The notes below the pieces were generated by a model. It was not told where the DNA came from. It saw nothing but the letters and a program-made list of their open reading frames with translations, and searched no databases. A stretch of DNA of 64,000 nt, from assembly GCA_046292345.1 (NCBI GenBank), contig JBKBRC010000011.1, forward strand, positions 5,778 to 69,777, in the 5' to 3' direction. This DNA is from JBKBRC01 sp046292345 (lineage in GTDB: Bacteria > Bacteroidota > Rhodothermia > Rhodothermales > Rubricoccaceae). Shown here piece after piece: positions 53,526 to 62,593 of this stretch (position 1 is its first letter; each line of letters begins with the position of its first letter). Both the position numbers and the translations under genes were made by a program.

Positions 53526-54080
53526 ATGCTCCGCCGCGCCGCCTTCGTCGCTCTCGTCGTCTCGCTCGCCGCGTGCTCCGAGCGCGCGCCCGATCCGCCT
53601 GCGCCGGAGGCGCCCGAGGCCGAAGCGCCCGAGGCCCCCGAGGCCCCCGGGCCGGGCGTATCGGTGGACGAGCTGCTCGAGTCGCGCGAGGACTACGCGG
53701 CCGTGCTTGCCCGGCTCGGGCCGCCGCGCGAGGAAACCGCCGAGCCCATCGAGAACATGCACGTCGAGGGGCAGCAGGACCTCGTGCGCACGTACGTCTT
53801 CGACGGCCTCCGCATCGAAACGTACGAGGTGGCGGGCGGCCCGACGCTCGTGCGCGAGGTGGAGGCTACAGACCCGCGCTTCCGCTCGGCCGAGGGGGTC
53901 GGGCCGGGCGTCCCGCGCGCGGCCATCGAGGGCGCCCTCGGCCCGCCCGTAGACGAGGCCATCGATGGGCCGTACTACGAGATCCGGAAGTTTCCGGACG
54001 ACCCGACGCCCATCCGCGTCCACGTCGTCTACGACGGCGAGACGGCGCGGAAGGTCACCTGGTACCCCTACATCGACTAG
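53526..54080 (+). CDS. Putative lipoprotein (BamE/SmpA-like fold possible)
   Basis: A 184-residue protein with a lipoprotein signal (AAFVALVVSLAACSE, lipobox at LAAC). A low-complexity Pro/Glu/Ala segment made of repeated EAPEA follows, then a globular C-terminal domain (YAAVLARLGPPREE, VGPGVPRAAIEGALGPP, TARKVTWYPYID) whose two-helix plus three-strand pattern recalls BamE/SmpA. Function unknown. Followed by a four-copy 14-bp repeat. Confidence 0.7.
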   Translation: MLRRAAFVALVVSLAACSERAPDPPAPEAPEAEAPEAPEAPGPGVSVDELLESREDYAAVLARLGPPREETAEPIENMHVEGQQDLVRTYVFDGLRIETYEVAGGPTLVREVEATDPRFRSAEGVGPGVPRAAIEGALGPPVDEAIDGPYYEIRKFPDDPTPIRVHVVYDGETARKVTWYPYID

Positions 54081-54083
54081 CTG

Positions 54084-54139
54084 CTGCCGGGCAGCCTCTG
54101 CCGGGCAGCCTCTGCCGGGCAGCCTCTGCCGGGCAGCCC
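54084..54139. repeat. 14-bp tandem repeat, 4 copies
   Basis: Unit ctgccgggcagcct (last copy one change), beginning 4 bp after a stop codon. Each unit is nearly self-complementary (CTGCCGGGCAG), so the array could fold into hairpins and act as a terminator between the convergent genes. Confidence 0.93.
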
Positions 54140-54173
54140 CCGCATCGGGCCAGCGGAGGCCGGCGGGCGCGCG

Positions 54174-54620
54174 TCAGCGTACGAGTGCGGCGTGGTCCAC
54201 CATCAGGCAGCGATTGGCGACGTAGGGTAGTCCGGCCTCGGCGGCGCGCCGCTCGGCTTCCGCGCTGTGCACGCCGAGCTGCGTCCAGATCAGCGGCCGC
54301 TCGCCCGTGCGGGCCGCCCGCGCCGCCGCCTCCGCCACGATCCCCGCCGTATGCTCGGCGCGCCGGAACACGTTGACGATGTCGATCCGCACGTCGTCCG
54401 GGATTGCCCCGAGCGAGGGGTAGCACGGCTCGCCGAGGATCGTTGTCTGATGCGGATTGACAGGTACGAGGCGGTAGCCCGCTTCCTGGAGGTACTGCGC
54501 AATGCGATGGCTCGTCTGGAAGGCTCGCGGCGAGCAGCCCACGACGGCGACGGTGCGCGCCGCCGTGAGCGCCTCGCGCAGAGCCTCGGCGCCGAGCGGG
54601 CGAGGGAGGGGAGATGCCAC
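54174..54620 (-). CDS. CoA-binding domain protein (YccU-like)
   Basis: A 148-residue Rossmann-fold protein of the CoA-binding family. Motifs: TVAVVGCSPRAFQTSHRIAQYLQEAGYRLVPVNPH, CYPSLGAIPDDVRIDIVNVFRRAEHT and PLIWTQLGVHS. Function unknown; homologues bind CoA. GTG at 54620 is chosen because upstream codons look non-coding. Confidence 0.87.
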   Translation of the reverse strand: MASPLPRPLGAEALREALTAARTVAVVGCSPRAFQTSHRIAQYLQEAGYRLVPVNPHQTTILGEPCYPSLGAIPDDVRIDIVNVFRRAEHTAGIVAEAAARAARTGERPLIWTQLGVHSAEAERRAAEAGLPYVANRCLMVDHAALVR

Positions 54621-54732
54621 GGGATAGATTTGAGCGGACGGGGCGTTGGAGTGGCCGGGGCTTTGGACCCCGGTAACGACCAACCCGCTGCGGCGATCCG
54701 CCGCGACGCCCTTCGCCGCCCCTGCTTCCCCG

Positions 54733-55383
54733 ATGGACGCTCCGCCCACCCCGCTCTCGCCCGCCCCCGGGCCGTCCGGTCCGTCCGGTCCGGCTTCTCT
54801 GGCACCGCCCGCCCCCGAGCCGCCGGTCGACCCGCCGCCGTCTCCGCGCGCGCTGGCGCGCCTGGGGCGTGTCCTCCCGCGTGTGGACCGTCTGGTGCGC
54901 TTCGCCTACCGTGTGGCCGGGGCGAGCGCGCTGTCCGCGCTGGTCCTCTGGTGGGTGCTCGTCGGGCGCCTGGCGGCCGGGGGGCGTCTGAGCTGGTTCG
55001 CCGCCGGCGCGTTCCTGCTGCTGCTGTGCGTCCCGGCCGGCGCGACGTGGGTAGCCGGGAAAACCGTGGCCGAGCTGGCCGCGCTGCCGGGGCGTCTGCG
55101 CGAGCAGGCGCTGGCCGCCGCGCAGGGCTCCGTGCGTGGCCTGAGGCGCGAGGCGCGCTCGGGGCCGTTTGCGGTCGGGCTGCTGCGGGCGCTGTGGGCC
55201 GCGCGCGGGCTTCTCGCCGGCGGGCAGGCGACGTGGGCGCGTGCGGCATCGCTTGCCCGCCTCGTGCGCGTGGCGAGCCTGCCGTTCCTGCTCGTGCTCT
55301 CGGTGCTGATGCTGCTCAACGTCGTCGTCATCCCGGCCGGGCTGGTGGCGCTCGTGCTCCTCCTGCGCGGGCTCGCCGGATGA
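54733..55383 (+). CDS. Integral membrane protein of unknown function
   Basis: A 216-residue protein with a Pro-rich N-terminal 40 residues, two central helices (about 62-80 and 88-108), an amphipathic Arg/Ala-rich section and a C-terminal hydrophobic hairpin (LPFLLVLSVLMLLNVVVIPAGLVALVLLL). No motif recognised. It overlaps the PAP2 gene by ATGA, so the pair may function together at the membrane. Confidence 0.65.
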   Translation: MDAPPTPLSPAPGPSGPSGPASLAPPAPEPPVDPPPSPRALARLGRVLPRVDRLVRFAYRVAGASALSALVLWWVLVGRLAAGGRLSWFAAGAFLLLLCVPAGATWVAGKTVAELAALPGRLREQALAAAQGSVRGLRREARSGPFAVGLLRALWAARGLLAGGQATWARAASLARLVRVASLPFLLVLSVLMLLNVVVIPAGLVALVLLLRGLAG

Positions 55384-56048
55384 CCGCACCCGCGGCAGAC
55401 CCGTACGCGCGCCCGCTGCCGCGGCGCGCGCTCGCGCTCGGGCTGGCGTGCGCGCTCGCCGTTTTTACCGCAGCCGCCCTCGTCGCGGCCGAGCCGCCCG
55501 GCGCGCTGGACCGCCTCGGGCTCGGGCTGGCCGCGCCCGAAGGGGCCCTCTGGGGGCGCGCCGCGCGCGCGTTCACGCGCCTGGGCGATAACGCCGCCGT
55601 CACACTGTGGGTCGTGGCGGCAGGCGCGGCGCTGCTCGCGCGCCGCCGCTGGGGCGGCCTGGTGCGGCTCGTCGCCGCGAGCGCGCTCGGCAGCGGCGTC
55701 CTGACAGGCCTCAAGACCCTGTTCGGGCGTGCCCGGCCGGAGTCGCCGTGGCTCGAGCCGCCAGGGCTCAGCTTCCCGAGCGGGCACGCCTTCAACGCGG
55801 CCGTGCTGGCCGTGCTCGCGCTCTACCTGCTCTGGCGCTACGGCGGGCCCGGGCGCCCGTCGCGGCACGCGGTCGCGCTGGCCGCCGCGCTCGCCGTGCT
55901 GATGGCCGCCTCGCGCGTCGTCCTCGGCGTGCACTACCTGACCGATGCCGCTGCCGGTCTCGCCGCGGGCACGGCCTGGGCCCTCGCGGTGCTGCTCGTG
56001 GCCGAGGCGCTCGAGGCGCGCCGAACCTCCCGCCCCGCCCGGCCGTAG
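55380..56048 (+). CDS. PAP2-family membrane phosphatase
   Basis: A 222-residue integral membrane phosphatase. The three PAP2 motifs are present: [20 protein letters not shown] and [16 protein letters not shown]. It probably dephosphorylates undecaprenyl diphosphate or another lipid phosphate. Start at the ATGA overlap with the upstream membrane protein gene. leuS follows after 34 bp. Confidence 0.9.
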   Translation: MTAPAADPYARPLPRRALALGLACALAVFTAAALVAAEPPGALDRLGLGLAAPEGALWGRAARAFTRLGDNAAVTLWVVAAGAALLARRRWGGLVRLVAASALGSGVLTGLKTLFGRARPESPWLEPPGLSFPSGHAFNAAVLAVLALYLLWRYGGPGRPSRHAVALAAALAVLMAASRVVLGVHYLTDAAAGLAAGTAWALAVLLVAEALEARRTSRPARP

Positions 56049-56082
56049 CTTCACGGGCCCCTTCCGCGAGCACGACTTCCGC

Positions 56083-58842
56083 ATGGCCGCCGGCTATCCC
56101 TTTCAAGACATCGAGCGCCGCTGGCAGGCGCACTGGGCCGAACACGACACGTTCCGTACCCCTGGTCCCGGCGACGACGGCTTCGACCCCGAGAAACCCA
56201 AGTTCTACGCGCTCGACATGTTTCCCTACCCCTCGGGCGCCGGCCTGCACGTCGGACACCCGGAGGGTTACACGGCGACCGACATCGTGAGCCGCTACAA
56301 GCGCATGCGCGGCTTCAACGTGCTCCACCCGATGGGCTGGGACGCGTTCGGGCTGCCGGCCGAGCAGTACGCCATCGAGACGGGCACGCACCCGCGCGAG
56401 ACGACGCAGCGTAACATCGCGCGCTTCCGCGAGCAGCTCCAGCGCCTCGGCTTCTCCTACGACTGGCACCGCGAGATAGACACAACCGACCCGGCGTACT
56501 ACCGCTGGACGCAGTGGATCTTCCTGCAGCTCTTCCGCAAAGGGCTCGCCTACGAGGCCGAGGTGCCCGTCAACTGGTGCCCGGCCCTGGGGACCGTGCT
56601 GGCTAACGAGGAGGTCGTCGACGGGCGCAGCGAGCGCGGCGGGCACCCGGTCGTGCAGATGCCCATGCGCCAGTGGATGCTCCGCATCACGGCCTACGCC
56701 GAGCGCCTGCTCGACGGGCTCGAGGGGCTCGACTGGCCCGAGTCCGTCAAGGAGATGCAGCGCAACTGGATCGGGCGGAGCGAGGGCGCCGAGGTAGACT
56801 TCCGCGTCTTCGGCCGGCCCGAGGCCGTCCTCCGCGTCTTCACGACCCGCCCGGACACGCTCTTCGGCGCCACCTACATGGTGCTCGCGCCCGAGCACCC
56901 TCTCGTGGACACGCTCACGTCCGATGCGCAGCGTGAGGCCGTGGACGCCTACCGCGCGCAGGCCCGCCGCAAGACCGACCGCGACCGTACCGAGCAGAAG
57001 ACCAAAACGGGCGTCTTCACGGGCGGGCACGCCGTCAACCCCGTCAGCGGCGAGAAAATCCCCGTCTGGATCGGCGACTACGTGCTCTCGGGCTATGGCA
57101 CCGGCGCCATCATGGCCGTGCCCGCCCACGACGAGCGCGACTTCGCCTTCGCGACCACCTACGGCCTGCCCATCCGCGAGGTCGTGGCCGGGGGCGAGAA
57201 GGACGCCGAGGGCCGCCTCCTGGCCGCCTACACCGGCGACGGTCCGCACGTCAACTCCGACGGCTCTGGCCGGCCGGTCGCGCAGATCGCCGAGCGCGGC
57301 GTCTCGCTCGACGGCCTCTACAACGACGACGCCAAGGCGGCCGTCATCGCCTGGCTGGAAGACAACGGCGTCGGGCGGCGCCAGGTGAACTACAAGCTGC
57401 GCGACTGGCTCTTCTCGCGGCAGCGCTACTGGGGCGAGCCCTTCCCCATCATCCACGTCGAGGACGAGGACGGGCGCCGCCGCGCCGTGCCTCTGCCCGA
57501 GGACGCGCTCCCGGTCACCCTGCCGGACGTGGCCCGCTACACGCCCACCGGCACGGGCGAGAGCCCGCTCGCGGGCATCCCCGAGTGGGTCGAGACGACC
57601 GACCCCGAGACCGGGCGCCCGGCCCGGCGCGAGACCAACACGATGCCGCAGTGGGCCGGCTCGTGCTGGTACTACCTCCGTTTCATCGACCCGCACAACG
57701 ACGCCGCGCCCGTAGACCCGGAGAAGGAACGCTACTGGATGCCCGTGGACCTCTACGTGGGCGGCGCCGAGCACGCCGTGCTGCACCTGCTCTACGCGCG
57801 CTTCTGGCACAAGGTGCTCTACGACGCCGGCGTCGTGCACACCGAGGAGCCGTTCGCCAGGCTCGTTAACCAGGGCATGATCCTCGGCGAGGTCGAGTTC
57901 ACGGCCTACCGCCATGCGGACTCGGACGGGGCCGCCACGGACGTGTTCGGCTTCGTCTCGGCCGAGCACGCGCAGGAGGCCGACCGAGACGCCGACGACC
58001 CGGCCGCGCCTACGCACCAGGACGTCCGCGACGGCTCGCCGCTCGTCGCCGTGCGCGTGCCCGAGGCCGACGTCGAGAAACGCGGTGACGGCTTCGTGCT
58101 GCGCGCCCATCCAGACGTGCGCGTCGAAGCGCGCGCGCACAAGATGTCCAAGTCGCGCGGCAACGTCGTCAACCCGGACGACATCGTGGACGAGTACGGG
58201 GCCGACTCGCTCCGGCTCTACGAGATGTTCATGGGGCCGCTCGAGCAGACCAAACCCTGGAGCACGCGCTCGGTCGAGGGCGTGCACCGCTTCCTCGCGC
58301 GCACCTACCGCCTCCTGCTCGGCGACGCCGGGGCGCCGGCGCTCCGCGTCGCCGACGACGCCGCGCCCTCGCGCGCGCAGCTCCGCACGCTGCACGCGAC
58401 CATCAAGAAGGTCACCGACGACATCGAGGCGCTGCGCTTCAACACGGCCATCGCGGCCATGATGGAGTTCGTCAACGCGGCCAACAAGTGGGAGACGCTC
58501 CCGCGCGCGGTCGCCGAGCCGTTCGTGCTGCTGCTCGCGCCGTTCGCGCCGCACCTGGCCGAAGAGCTCTGGGCGCACCTCGGCCATGCCGAGAGCCTCG
58601 CCTACGCAGCCTGGCCCGCCTACGACGACGCCTACCTGGCCGCTGAGACGGTCTCGCTCGCCGTGCAGGTCAACGGCAAGGTGCGCGGCACCATCACCGT
58701 GGCCCCGGACGCCGCCCGCGAGGCCGTGCTCGAGGCGGCGCGCGCCGAGCCCAACGTGCAGCGCCACCTCGAGGGGCAGACGCTGCGCAAGGAGATCGTC
58801 GTGCCGGGCCGGCTCGTCAACTTCGTTGCCACACCTGCCTGA
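56083..58842 (+). CDS. leuS: Leucyl-tRNA synthetase
   Basis: A 919-residue class Ia aminoacyl-tRNA synthetase. HIGH motif HVGHPEGYT with [14 protein letters not shown], the editing CP1 domain ([32 protein letters not shown]), catalytic [16 protein letters not shown] in [15 protein letters not shown], then the anticodon-binding and C-terminal domains. An acidic insertion before KMSKS ([14 protein letters not shown]) is of a type seen in Bacteroidota LeuRS. Complete. Confidence 0.96.
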   Translation: MAAGYPFQDIERRWQAHWAEHDTFRTPGPGDDGFDPEKPKFYALDMFPYPSGAGLHVGHPEGYTATDIVSRYKRMRGFNVLHPMGWDAFGLPAEQYAIETGTHPRETTQRNIARFREQLQRLGFSYDWHREIDTTDPAYYRWTQWIFLQLFRKGLAYEAEVPVNWCPALGTVLANEEVVDGRSERGGHPVVQMPMRQWMLRITAYAERLLDGLEGLDWPESVKEMQRNWIGRSEGAEVDFRVFGRPEAVLRVFTTRPDTLFGATYMVLAPEHPLVDTLTSDAQREAVDAYRAQARRKTDRDRTEQKTKTGVFTGGHAVNPVSGEKIPVWIGDYVLSGYGTGAIMAVPAHDERDFAFATTYGLPIREVVAGGEKDAEGRLLAAYTGDGPHVNSDGSGRPVAQIAERGVSLDGLYNDDAKAAVIAWLEDNGVGRRQVNYKLRDWLFSRQRYWGEPFPIIHVEDEDGRRRAVPLPEDALPVTLPDVARYTPTGTGESPLAGIPEWVETTDPETGRPARRETNTMPQWAGSCWYYLRFIDPHNDAAPVDPEKERYWMPVDLYVGGAEHAVLHLLYARFWHKVLYDAGVVHTEEPFARLVNQGMILGEVEFTAYRHADSDGAATDVFGFVSAEHAQEADRDADDPAAPTHQDVRDGSPLVAVRVPEADVEKRGDGFVLRAHPDVRVEARAHKMSKSRGNVVNPDDIVDEYGADSLRLYEMFMGPLEQTKPWSTRSVEGVHRFLARTYRLLLGDAGAPALRVADDAAPSRAQLRTLHATIKKVTDDIEALRFNTAIAAMMEFVNAANKWETLPRAVAEPFVLLLAPFAPHLAEELWAHLGHAESLAYAAWPAYDDAYLAAETVSLAVQVNGKVRGTITVAPDAAREAVLEAARAEPNVQRHLEGQTLRKEIVVPGRLVNFVATPA

Positions 58843-58862
58843 CCTTCCCGCCCGAGACCGTC

Positions 58863-59168
58863 ATGCCCGGTTCCGCCCCCGACGCCGCCGTTCAGCACCA
58901 GCCCGCGCGCGACCGGTTCGTCGTCCCGCTCGGCGACGCCGAGGCCGTGCTTGACTACCGCCGCGCCGGGGACGGCGCGCTCGCGTTCACGCACACGCGC
59001 GTGCCCGAGACGCACGAGGGGCAGGGCATCGGCTCGCGCCTCGTCGAGGCCGGACTGGCGTTCGCCCGCGCCGAGGGCCTCCGCGTGCAGCCCGTCTGCC
59101 CGTTCGTGGCGGCGTACGTACGCGAGCACGCCGAGCACCACGACCTCCTGGCACCCGGCTACCGCTAA
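58863..59168 (+). CDS. GNAT-like small acetyltransferase (YjdJ type)
   Basis: A 101-residue protein resembling the minimal GCN5-related N-acetyltransferase family: LDYRRAGDGALAFTHTRVPETHEGQGIGSRLVEAGLAFARAEGLRVQPVCPFVAAYVREH. The acetyl-CoA loop QGIGSRL is intact. The substrate is unknown. It lies 20 bp after leuS. Confidence 0.85.
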   Translation: MPGSAPDAAVQHQPARDRFVVPLGDAEAVLDYRRAGDGALAFTHTRVPETHEGQGIGSRLVEAGLAFARAEGLRVQPVCPFVAAYVREHAEHHDLLAPGYR

Positions 59169-59226
59169 CGCGTCCGGCCGGCGCTCACACGCCCCTTCTC
59201 TCCACCGCGTTCGTTCTCCGCTCCCC

Positions 59227-60072
59227 ATGGCTCGCATCCTCGTCACCGGCCCGACGGGCACCGTCGGCTTCGCCGTGCTCCGCCGGCTGCTCGACACCGG
59301 CCACGCGCCTGTGGCCGCGCTGCGCGGAGACGCCGAGCGCGCGCTGCCCGAGGGGGCCGAGCGCGTGCGGATGGACTTCACGGACCCGGGGTCGTTCGGG
59401 CCCGCCCTGCGCGGCATCGAGGGCGTGTTCCTGATGCGCCCGCCGCAGATCGCCAACGTCAAGGCGACGCTCGTGCCGTTCATGGACGCCGCCGAGGCCG
59501 CCGGCGTCCGCCGGGTAGCCTTTCTCTCGGTGCTCGGGGCTGAGAAGAACCCGCTCCTGCCGCACCGCGTCGTCGAACGCCGGCTCGAGCGCGGCGCGCT
59601 GGCCTGGACGCACCTGCGCGCGAGCTACTTCATGCAGAACCTCGCCGGCATGCACGCCGCCGACATCCGGGCCGGGCATCTCTCCGTCCCCGCAGGCGAC
59701 GGCAAGACGTCGTTCGTGGACGCCCGCGACGTGGGCGAGGCTGCGGCGGTCGTGCTCACCGTGCCCGGCCACGAGCACCGGGCCTACGACCTGACCGGCC
59801 CCGAAGCGCTCGACTACTTCGAGGTCGCGCGCGTGCTCTCGGAAGTGCTGGGGCGGCGCGTGGAATACCGGCGGCCGGGCAGCCTCGAGTTCCTGCGCCG
59901 CGAGCAGGAACGCGGCACCCCGACGTCGCTCGCGCTCGTCATGGCCGGGATCTACGCCACCGCCCGGCTGGGGCTGGCCGACCGCGTCGAGCAGGACCTC
60001 GGGCGCGTGCTCGGGCGCTCGCCGCGCACGCTGGCGCAGTTCGCGGCCGACTACCGCGACGCCTGGGCCTAG
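59227..60072 (+). CDS. NmrA-like NAD(P)-binding oxidoreductase
   Basis: A 281-residue atypical short-chain dehydrogenase. N-terminal ILVTGPTGTVGFAVLRRLL binds NAD(P); the sequence GVFLMRPPQIANVKATLVPFMDAAEAAGVRRVAFLSVLGAEKN and the C-terminal DLTGPEALDYFEVARVLSEVLGRRVEYR match the NmrA/QOR2 group. It lacks the classical Tyr-x-x-x-Lys, so it may be a redox sensor or an atypical reductase. Confidence 0.88.
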   Translation: MARILVTGPTGTVGFAVLRRLLDTGHAPVAALRGDAERALPEGAERVRMDFTDPGSFGPALRGIEGVFLMRPPQIANVKATLVPFMDAAEAAGVRRVAFLSVLGAEKNPLLPHRVVERRLERGALAWTHLRASYFMQNLAGMHAADIRAGHLSVPAGDGKTSFVDARDVGEAAAVVLTVPGHEHRAYDLTGPEALDYFEVARVLSEVLGRRVEYRRPGSLEFLRREQERGTPTSLALVMAGIYATARLGLADRVEQDLGRVLGRSPRTLAQFAADYRDAWA

Positions 60073-60147
60073 GCGGCCCGCCGCCGCACCCGGCCACCCG
60101 AGACGCCCGCGCGGGCCCGCTCTCCGTTCGTACTGCCTCGCTTCGAC

Positions 60148-60930
60148 ATGCCCGACGTTCCCCGGCCCGACGTTCCCCGGCCCGACGTTCCCCGGCTCGA
60201 CGTGCTCGCCCTTGCCGCTCACCCGGACGACGTGGAGCTGTGCGCCGGCGGCACCATGTGCCTGCTCGCAAAGCAGGGCTACCGCACCGGTATCGTGGAC
60301 TTCACGCGGGGCGAGCTCGGCACGCGGGGCACGCCCGAGACGCGCCTCGCCGAAGCGCAGCGGGCCTCGGAGATCCTTGGCCTTGCGGCGCGCGAAAATC
60401 TCGGCCTGCCCGATGGCGGGCTCGACGACACGCCGGCGCACCGCCTGGCGGTCATCCGGGCTGTCCGGCGCCACCGCCCGGCCGTCGTGCTCCTGAACGC
60501 GCCCGAAGACCGGCACCCCGATCACGGCCACGCGGCCCGCCTTGCCGCCCACGCGCTCTTCTACGCCGGGCTCGCGCGCATCGAGACCGAAGACGACGAC
60601 GGCTCGCCGCAGGCGCCCTGGCGCCCGTTCCACGCGCTCCACTACATGCAGGCCGTCGAGTTCACGCCGACGCTCGTCGTGGACGTGACGGACGTCTGGG
60701 AGCAGCGCATGGCAGCGCTGATGGCGTTCGAGAGCCAGTTCGGCGTCTCGGACGGGGCGCCGCAGACATTCATAGCCAATCCGGGCTTTCTGGAGTGGGT
60801 CGAGGCCCGCGCGCGGGCCTACGGCTACCGCATCGGCGCCACCTACGGCGAGCCGCTGCTCTACCGCCACGGTCCGATCGGCGTGAGCGACCTGGGCGCG
60901 TTTCTCGGGCGCGAGCGTCCGTTCCGCTGA
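60148..60930 (+). CDS. bshB1: Bacillithiol deacetylase (BshB1-like)
   Basis: A 260-residue LmbE-family Zn deacetylase. Zn ligands in ALAAHPDDVELCAGGT and RHPDHGHAA, with FTRGELGTRGTPETR and ENLGLPDGGLDD typical of BshB1. It removes acetyl from GlcNAc-malate in bacillithiol synthesis, complementing bshC upstream. The first 15 residues are three PDVPR units encoded by a 15-bp tandem repeat, so the true start could also lie inside the repeat. Confidence 0.9.
   Translation: MPDVPRPDVPRPDVPRLDVLALAAHPDDVELCAGGTMCLLAKQGYRTGIVDFTRGELGTRGTPETRLAEAQRASEILGLAARENLGLPDGGLDDTPAHRLAVIRAVRRHRPAVVLLNAPEDRHPDHGHAARLAAHALFYAGLARIETEDDDGSPQAPWRPFHALHYMQAVEFTPTLVVDVTDVWEQRMAALMAFESQFGVSDGAPQTFIANPGFLEWVEARARAYGYRIGATYGEPLLYRHGPIGVSDLGAFLGRERPFR
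60151..60195. repeat. 15-bp tandem repeat, 3 copies, at the start of bshB1
   Basis: Three exact copies of cccgacgttccccgg, in frame, giving PDVPR three times directly after the initiator Met. Confidence 0.95.
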
Positions 60931-60966
60931 CGTGGGCCCCGCGTGAGGCGGCGGCGCACGGCGCGC

Positions 60967-62448
60967 CTACGAGGCGTACACGTACCCGAGCAGTGCCTGC
61001 GCATCCGTGAACGGCTCGCCGTTGGGAAGCGTCACCGCGCCGATGGCCTGGAGCGCCTCGGCAGAGCGCTCGCCGAGTTGCGCGTGCAGATGCTGCTGGA
61101 GCGCGCCGAAGAGCGCCTGCGCTTCGTCGGCCGCGGCGCCCGGGAGAAGGACCACAGCCCTGCAACGCGCCTCATCGCTCAGGCACAGGCGGTCCTCGCC
61201 GGCGCAGACCCCCTCCACGATGAGGGGAAAGTGCACGGCCGGCGGCGTACCCGGCTCCATGCGCAGCGCGACGACGAGGAACGGCGTCCCGTCGGCCGTG
61301 CGGCCGGCGAACGCGGCGTCGAGCGCGTGCGCGAAGGCGTCCTCCGTCACGTTCGCCGCCGGCGCGACGGCCTCGGCCGCCGGCGGGTCAGGCGGCGCCC
61401 CGGCGTCTGGCGGGAGCACCGGCCGCTCCTGCGAGTCGATCAGGTAGCCCTGCTCTGCAAGCGACCACGTGTCTTGCTCGGCGAACGGATCGGTGCCAGA
61501 GAACAGGAGGCTCGGATCGGGCGCGGGCGCCGGCAGGATGCGCGCCACCTGCGGCCCGGAGGGCGTTGTGATGGGGTCGTAGCCGAACGAGTCCGGGCCA
61601 AACGGACCGGCAGGGGCTGGCGCGCTGGCCGAGGCGTCGGCCAGGACGTCAGACGAAGCCTCGGGCGGCGCGTCAGCGGCGGGCGAGGCGTCCGGTGCCG
61701 GCGAGACCACGGCCGGGTGCGGCAGCCCCGATGCGGCGCCGTCGTTCTGCGAGTCGAGGCCGGCCGGCGGCGGAGCGGCCGGCGGCGGGGCGGCCTCGCG
61801 GCGTGCGAGCACGAGCCGGCGCTCGCCGCCGTCGAGCACCTCGAGGCGGACCGTGCCGTCGACGCGGCGTGCCAGCAGCGCGAGCAGCTGCTGCGAGGCC
61901 TTGTTGGCCGGCTCGCCGAGGCCGAGCACGAGCGCGACGCCCTGGGCGCGCAGCGCGTCGCGCAGGCGAGCAAACGCGGCCTCGAAGCGCTCGAAGGTGT
62001 CGAACTGCACCAGCGGCGTGAAGTCCTCCACGACGACGGCGGCCGGGCGCTCGTCAGCCACGAGCGCGAGCAGGTCCGCGTAGGCCTCGTCGAGCCCGTC
62101 CGAGCCTGTCGCGGCCAGCTCGGCGGCGGGCGGGATCTGCATCAGGCGCATCTTGCCCGCGCGGTATGCCGCGGCGAGGTCGTAGCCGGCCTGCGCGGCG
62201 TTCGCGGCGAGCGCCTGCGGCGCGCGCGTCGAGAGGTAGAGGCAGCGGCTGGCGTCGGCGACGGCGCGGGCGATCTGGAGCGCGATCGCGGCGCGCCCGG
62301 CGCTCATGCGCCCGACGAGCAGGTACGACTCACCGGGGGCGAGGCCGCCCCAGGGGGCGTCGAGGGCGGAAAGTCCGGTGCGGAGCATGGGGCTGAGGCG
62401 GGGCGGGCGAGACGAGGCGTGCAACGCCAGGGACAAACCGTGTGCCAT
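60967..62448 (-). CDS. Hypothetical protein with degenerate RecA/KaiC-like and GGDEF-like regions
   Basis: A 493-residue cytoplasmic protein. The N-terminal 220 residues resemble KaiC/RecA-type ATPases (GLSALDAPWGGLAPGESYLLVGRMSAGRAAIALQIA, AAVVVEDFTPLV), but the Walker A lysine is missing (GRMSAGRAA). A Pro/Ala-rich linker (about 225-350) follows. The C-terminal 120 residues recall a degenerate GGDEF fold (RCRAVVLLPGAAADEAQALFGALQQHL, GAVTLPNGEPFTDAQALLGYVY) with no GGDEF motif. It may be a regulatory or scaffold protein; no partner is apparent. Confidence 0.55.
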   Translation of the reverse strand: MAHGLSLALHASSRPPRLSPMLRTGLSALDAPWGGLAPGESYLLVGRMSAGRAAIALQIARAVADASRCLYLSTRAPQALAANAAQAGYDLAAAYRAGKMRLMQIPPAAELAATGSDGLDEAYADLLALVADERPAAVVVEDFTPLVQFDTFERFEAAFARLRDALRAQGVALVLGLGEPANKASQQLLALLARRVDGTVRLEVLDGGERRLVLARREAAPPPAAPPPAGLDSQNDGAASGLPHPAVVSPAPDASPAADAPPEASSDVLADASASAPAPAGPFGPDSFGYDPITTPSGPQVARILPAPAPDPSLLFSGTDPFAEQDTWSLAEQGYLIDSQERPVLPPDAGAPPDPPAAEAVAPAANVTEDAFAHALDAAFAGRTADGTPFLVVALRMEPGTPPAVHFPLIVEGVCAGEDRLCLSDEARCRAVVLLPGAAADEAQALFGALQQHLHAQLGERSAEALQAIGAVTLPNGEPFTDAQALLGYVYAS

Positions 62449-62593
62449 GGCTCCGAGCGGGCCGGCCGCGTCGGCTTACGGGTCACACGGCGGTAGGATA
62501 GGAACGGGACACCCCTCGCAGGGGTCCCGGACGGCGCCGATTGCCGCGCCCGGCGTGTGGCCGTAGACTGTCCCGCCTACCCGCCTTCCGACC

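Noticed and set aside
55792..58767. Very long open frame antisense to leuS
   Set aside because: GC-rich coding DNA leaves long open antisense frames; the translation is low-complexity, whereas leuS on the plus strand has all synthetase motifs.
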